Shown: one piece after another, positions 60,216 to 64,000 of the stretch
Position numbering within the stretch: the stretch's first letter is position 1
Layout of the letters: each line of letters begins with the position of its first letter
Assembly (NCBI RefSeq): GCF_014235765.1
Contig: NZ_JACMYH010000001.1
Span: 124,001 to 188,000, forward strand
From: Pseudomonas baltica
GTDB taxonomy: Bacteria > Pseudomonadota > Gammaproteobacteria > Pseudomonadales > Pseudomonadaceae
DNA: 64,000 bases
Direction: 5' to 3'
Made by a program: the position numbers and the translations under genes
Notes under the pieces: model-generated
Seen by the model: only the letters and a program-made list of their open reading frames with translations
The model's database searches: none
Told to the model about the DNA's origin: nothing

Positions 60216-61589
60216 TCAGCGGCGATCAAGCCAGACCGTCTGCGCGTTGCAGAACTCGCGCAGACCGAAGTGCGACAGCTCGCGTCCGTAGCCGCTTTTC
60301 TTGATGCCACCGAAGCCCACGCGGGCATCCGAGGCACCGTAGCCGTTGATGAAGATCGCACCGGTTTCCAGGCGCTCGGTGAAATATTCGATCATCTCCA
60401 CATCCCCGGTCCACACCGTTGCCGACAGTCCGAAATCACTGTCGTTGGCCAGTGCCAGCGCGTGGTGCGCATCGCGCGCCTCGACGATGGAGGCCACGGG
60501 GCCGAACAGCTCCTGATCGAAGGCGGTCATGCCCGGCTGCACGTTGGCAAGCACGGTGGGCGCGTAATAATTGCCGTCGCCGGCCAGCTTTTGTCCGCCC
60601 AGCAGCAACTGGGCGCCTTGCTCGATGGAAGCCTGTACCTGGCCATCCAGCTCGTCGCGCAGATCGAAGCGAGCCATGGGGCCGATATAGGTGTCGTCGA
60701 GCTGCGGGTCGCCCACCTTGAGGGCGCGCGTTGCGGCCACGAAGCGTTCGGTGAAGGCCGGCAGGATGCTCGACTCGACGATCAGGCGCTTGGCGGCGGC
60801 GCAGACCTGGCCGGTGTTCTGGAAGCGGCCGAGCAGGGCAGCGTTGACCGCTTCGTCCAGGTCTGCATCGGCCAGAACGATGAACGGGTCGCAGCCGCCC
60901 AGTTCCAGTACGCACTTCTTCAGCGCCGCGCCGGCTTGTGCGGCAATTGCCGAGCCTGCACCGACGCTGCCGGTCACGGTCACGGCAGCCACCCTCGGGT
61001 CGGCAATGGCCCGCGATACACCAGCGGGCTCGACGTTGAGCACAGCGAACAGGCGTTGGGGCAGGCCCGCCTGGTCGAACGCCTCCCGCAGCAGTGTGGC
61101 GCTGCCCATCACGTTCGGCGCGTGCTTGAGCAAATAGCCATTGCCGGCCAGGATCACCGGAATGGCGCCGCGCAAGACTTGCCAAAGCGGGAAATTCCAC
61201 GGCATCACTGCCAGCACCGGCCCCAACGGACGGTATTCGATGCGGGCTTTCTGGCCGGGCACCTGGGTGGCCTCGGCGGCGAGCATCGCCGGGCCGTGTT
61301 CGGCGTACCACTGGCACAGTCCGGCGCATTTCTCGACTTCGGCGCGCGCCTGGGTGATGGGCTTGCCCATCTCCCGAGTGATCATCTGCGCCAGCGGCTC
61401 ACTCATTTCGCGTAGCACGTCTGCCATGCGCGCGATGACTGCGGCGCGCTCACCCAGCGCGACGTAGCGCCATTGTTCGAAGGCAGCGAAATTGTCGGCC
61501 AATGTGTGCTCGAGCTGCGCCTCGCTGTCGAACGGGTAGCGTTGCAGCTCGGCGCCGGTGGCGGGATTCATGGAAATGGCATGCGTCAT
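60216..61589 (-). CDS. sad: NAD-dependent succinate-semialdehyde dehydrogenase
   Basis: AGG precedes ATG 61589 well; the frame to 61622 is not needed. The 457-residue aldehyde dehydrogenase shows PWNFPLWQVLRGAIPVILAG, TGSVGAGSAIAAQAGAALKK, ELGGCDPFIVL with the catalytic glutamate, and the nucleophile cysteine in QNTGQVCAAAKR. It resembles Sad/YneI, which oxidises succinate semialdehyde. The divergent LysR gene is the PtrR type known to control sad, which supports the call. Confidence 0.88.
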   Translation of the reverse strand: MTHAISMNPATGAELQRYPFDSEAQLEHTLADNFAAFEQWRYVALGERAAVIARMADVLREMSEPLAQMITREMGKPITQARAEVEKCAGLCQWYAEHGPAMLAAEATQVPGQKARIEYRPLGPVLAVMPWNFPLWQVLRGAIPVILAGNGYLLKHAPNVMGSATLLREAFDQAGLPQRLFAVLNVEPAGVSRAIADPRVAAVTVTGSVGAGSAIAAQAGAALKKCVLELGGCDPFIVLADADLDEAVNAALLGRFQNTGQVCAAAKRLIVESSILPAFTERFVAATRALKVGDPQLDDTYIGPMARFDLRDELDGQVQASIEQGAQLLLGGQKLAGDGNYYAPTVLANVQPGMTAFDQELFGPVASIVEARDAHHALALANDSDFGLSATVWTGDVEMIEYFTERLETGAIFINGYGASDARVGFGGIKKSGYGRELSHFGLREFCNAQTVWLDRR

Positions 61590-61689
61590 GGCGTTTACCT
61601 GTCGAAGGAATATGTCAGCCACGATACGGGCATGGTTAAATCATGAAAACTGAATAATAATCATCGAAACCATCTCGTTTGGAGAATTT

Positions 61690-62577
61690 ATGGACCTCAC
61701 CCAACTGGAGCTGTTTCGCGCGGTGGCCGAAGAGGGCAGCATTGCCGCCGCCGCTCAGCGGGTGCATCGAGTGCCTTCCAACCTCACGACGCGGATCAAG
61801 CAACTGGAGAGCGAGCTGGGGGTCGATCTGTTCATCCGCGAAAAGCTGCGCTTGCGCCTGTCGCCCACTGGCTGGAGTTTTCTCGACTACACGTGCCGCA
61901 TCCTCGATCTGGTCGAGGAAGCGCGCCAAGCGGTCTCCGGCACCGAACCGCAGGGCTCGTTCGCACTGGGCTCGCTGGAAAGCACGGCGGCCGTGCGCAT
62001 TCCCCCGTTGCTGGCGGCATACCATCATCGTTATCCCAAGGTCGAGCTGGACCTCTCCACCGGGCCGTCGGGCGACATGCTCGACAGCGTGCTCGGCGGG
62101 CGCCTGGCCGCCGCTTTCGTCGACGGCCCGCTGCGTCATCCACTGCTCGACGGCCGGGTGGTGTACGACGAGGAAATGGTTCTGGTGAGTGCGCGCAGTC
62201 ATGCGCCGGTGTCCCGAGCCCAGGACGTCAATGGCGAAACCATTTATGCCTTTCGCGCCAACTGTTCCTACCGGCGGCATTTCGAGAACTGGTTCGTCGC
62301 CGACGGCGCCGCGCCTGGCAAGATCTTCGAAATGGAGTCCTATCACGGCATGCTCGCCTGCGTCAGTGCCGGCGCCGGCCTGGCCTTGATGCCGCGCAGC
62401 ATGCTGGAGAGCATGCCCGGCAGCAGCAACGTCAGTGTCTGGACCCTGGCCGAAGATTTTCGCTGGCTGCACACCTGGCTGATCTGGCGTCGAGGCGCGG
62501 GCTCGGCAAACCTGGCGGCGATGCTCGAATTGCTCGACGACAGCGCCCTGGCGACCTCTACCGTCGCCAGGGCCTAG
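61690..62577 (+). CDS. ptrR: LysR-family regulator, PtrR-like
   Basis: The 295-residue protein has an N-terminal LysR helix-turn-helix ([39 protein letters not shown]) and a substrate-binding domain ([20 protein letters not shown]). It is divergent from sad with 100 bases between, the same arrangement as E. coli ptrR/sad. It should regulate the dehydrogenase in putrescine or GABA breakdown. Confidence 0.85.
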   Translation: MDLTQLELFRAVAEEGSIAAAAQRVHRVPSNLTTRIKQLESELGVDLFIREKLRLRLSPTGWSFLDYTCRILDLVEEARQAVSGTEPQGSFALGSLESTAAVRIPPLLAAYHHRYPKVELDLSTGPSGDMLDSVLGGRLAAAFVDGPLRHPLLDGRVVYDEEMVLVSARSHAPVSRAQDVNGETIYAFRANCSYRRHFENWFVADGAAPGKIFEMESYHGMLACVSAGAGLALMPRSMLESMPGSSNVSVWTLAEDFRWLHTWLIWRRGAGSANLAAMLELLDDSALATSTVARA

Positions 62578-62822
62578 GTACCTCTCATTCCACAGGTCTG
62601 GTCGCGCAACGCGCAGGGGTTTTCGACGGCCCAGGGTGGCGAAATGTCGCAGGCAAACGTTGACGTTGCCGGCCACGGAAAATAGGCTACGCGCCGACCC
62701 AGGGTAAATGTTCGCGGTGCCTGCGCTTGCTATAGAATGCACCGCAAGTTTTTCGATGCCTGATGAGGGCACGCCAGCCGCTGGCGCCGTCGTGGCGCCC
62801 GGCCAGATTTGAAGGAGTACGC

Positions 62823-64000
62823 ATGGCTGTCTACAACTACGACGTAGTGGTGCTGGGTTCCGGCCCCGCCGGAGAAGGGGCGGCGATGAACGCCGCCAAG
62901 GCCGGGCGCAAGGTGGCCATGGTCGACAGTCGGCGCCAGGTCGGCGGCAACTGCACCCATCTGGGTACCATTCCTTCCAAGGCGCTGCGCCATTCGGTCA
63001 AGCAGATCATCCAGTTCAACACCAACCCGATGTTTCGTGCCATTGGCGAGCCACGCTGGTTCTCGTTCCCGGACGTGCTCAAGAGCGCCGAGCGGGTGAT
63101 CGCCAAACAGGTGGCCTCGCGCACCAGCTACTACGCGCGCAACCGCGTCGACGTGTTCTTCGGCACCGGCAGTTTCTCCGACGAGCAAACCGTCGAAGTG
63201 ATCTGCGCCAATGGTGCGCAAGAAAAACTCATCGCCAAGAGCGTCATCATTGCCACCGGTTCGCGGCCTTACCGGCCCGCCGACATCGACTTCAGCCATT
63301 CGCGCATCTACGACAGTGATACCGTGCTGAGCATCACCCATACCCCACGCAAACTGATCATCTACGGCGCCGGCGTCATCGGTTGCGAGTACGCGTCGAT
63401 TTTCAGCGGCCTGGGCGTGCTGGTCGAGCTGATCGACAACCGCGAGCAGTTGCTCAGCTTCCTCGACGCGGAAATTTCCCAGGGCTTGAGCTATCACTTC
63501 AGCAACAACAACGTGATGGTCAGGCACAACGAGGAATACGAGAAAGTCGAAGGCCTAGAGAACGGGGTCGTGCTGCACCTCAAGTCCGGCAAGAAGATAA
63601 AGGCCGATGCCTTGCTCTGGTGCAACGGCCGTACCGGCAACACCGATCGCCTGGGCCTGGAAAACATTGGCATCAAAGTCAATGGCCGCGGCCAGATCAG
63701 CGTCGACGAGGCCTACCGCACCTCGGTGCCGACGATCTATGGGGCAGGCGATGTGATCGGCTGGCCGAGCCTGGCCAGTGCTGCCCACGACCAGGGCCGC
63801 TCGGCAGCCGGCAGTGTGGTCGACAACGGCAGCTGGCGCTTCGTCAATGACGTGCCGACCGGGATCTATACCATTCCCGAGATTAGTTCGATCGGCAAGA
63901 ACGAGCACGAACTGACCCAGGCCAAGGTGCCATACGAGGTGGGCAAGGCATTCTTCAAGGGCATGGCCCGCGCGCAGATTTCCGGCGAGCCGGTGGGCAT
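62823..64000 (+). CDS. sthA: Soluble pyridine nucleotide transhydrogenase (cut by right edge)
   Basis: GAAGGAG precedes ATG 62823. The 392 visible codons show an FAD site ([20 protein letters not shown]), [19 protein letters not shown], the typical Sth form of the flavin disulfide region with only one cysteine, and an NAD site ([20 protein letters not shown]). It transfers hydride from NADPH to NAD, balancing redox pools. The dimer domain is cut off by the edge. Confidence 0.95.
   Translation, partial: MAVYNYDVVVLGSGPAGEGAAMNAAKAGRKVAMVDSRRQVGGNCTHLGTIPSKALRHSVKQIIQFNTNPMFRAIGEPRWFSFPDVLKSAERVIAKQVASRTSYYARNRVDVFFGTGSFSDEQTVEVICANGAQEKLIAKSVIIATGSRPYRPADIDFSHSRIYDSDTVLSITHTPRKLIIYGAGVIGCEYASIFSGLGVLVELIDNREQLLSFLDAEISQGLSYHFSNNNVMVRHNEEYEKVEGLENGVVLHLKSGKKIKADALLWCNGRTGNTDRLGLENIGIKVNGRGQISVDEAYRTSVPTIYGAGDVIGWPSLASAAHDQGRSAAGSVVDNGSWRFVNDVPTGIYTIPEISSIGKNEHELTQAKVPYEVGKAFFKGMARAQISGEPVG

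Noticed and set aside
60159..61415. Plus-strand frame opposite the dehydrogenase gene
   Set aside because: Antisense to a clear aldehyde dehydrogenase and without domain.

Overview
The window is GC-rich DNA from a Pseudomonas chromosome, most likely the P. putida/P. fluorescens side of the genus. The evidence is a prrF small RNA with its Fur box, uppP, a FecI/FecR/TonB receptor set, topB next to polB, sad next to ptrR, and sthA. It divides at about position 40,566. Everything to the left is a lambda-like prophage whose left end lies outside the window. Everything to the right is ordinary chromosome.

Prophage, left arm and control region (1-10,078). A DNA methyltransferase runs off the left edge. 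Next come a low-GC DUF3800 gene and a leftward early operon of small genes (5649 to 2843). Two repressor-type operators (6023-6062) lie upstream of that operon. Three matching operators (9622-9674) separate a self-cleaving CI repressor from a Cro-like gene. Downstream of cI, in the position of lambda rexAB, sits a metalloprotease/PIN-domain pair that looks like a toxin-antitoxin or exclusion module.

Prophage, right arm (10,105-40,566). The order is: Rha/antirepressor, O- and P-like replication genes (with iterons inside the O-like gene), nin-like genes, a tyrosine recombinase, head genes, tail genes, fibres, and a lysis cassette with a nested o-spanin. A terminal accessory block follows. It holds an SOS-controlled gene encoding what is effectively a pre-cut UmuD', an AbiV-type HEPN gene and an HNH gene. 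The block ends at a tRNA-Cys 3' half that marks the attachment site. The virion genes are damaged. The terminase nuclease domain is fused in frame to the C-terminal part of the portal, the gene before it is cut off, and the tape measure gene is broken. The element is therefore probably a cryptic prophage that keeps immunity, lysis and accessory functions but cannot package DNA.

Chromosome (40,567-64,000). In order: uppP; an iron-responsive sigma/anti-sigma/TonB receptor operon behind a Fur-like palindrome; a diguanylate cyclase; a DHH phosphoesterase; a sirtuin; a ZIP transporter; a DUF3455 protein; a second ECF sigma/anti-sigma pair; topoisomerase III; DNA polymerase II with a LexA-box candidate; a sigma-region-4/DUF4880 protein; prrF; an Lrp regulator; a pirin; a succinate-semialdehyde dehydrogenase with its LysR regulator; and the start of sthA, cut by the right edge.

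The strongest leads are the rex-position protease/PIN pair, the ready-made UmuD' with an unknown partner, the AbiV and HNH genes beside the att site, and the visible deletions that inactivated the virion genes. All family names come from reading motifs by eye; no database search was run.
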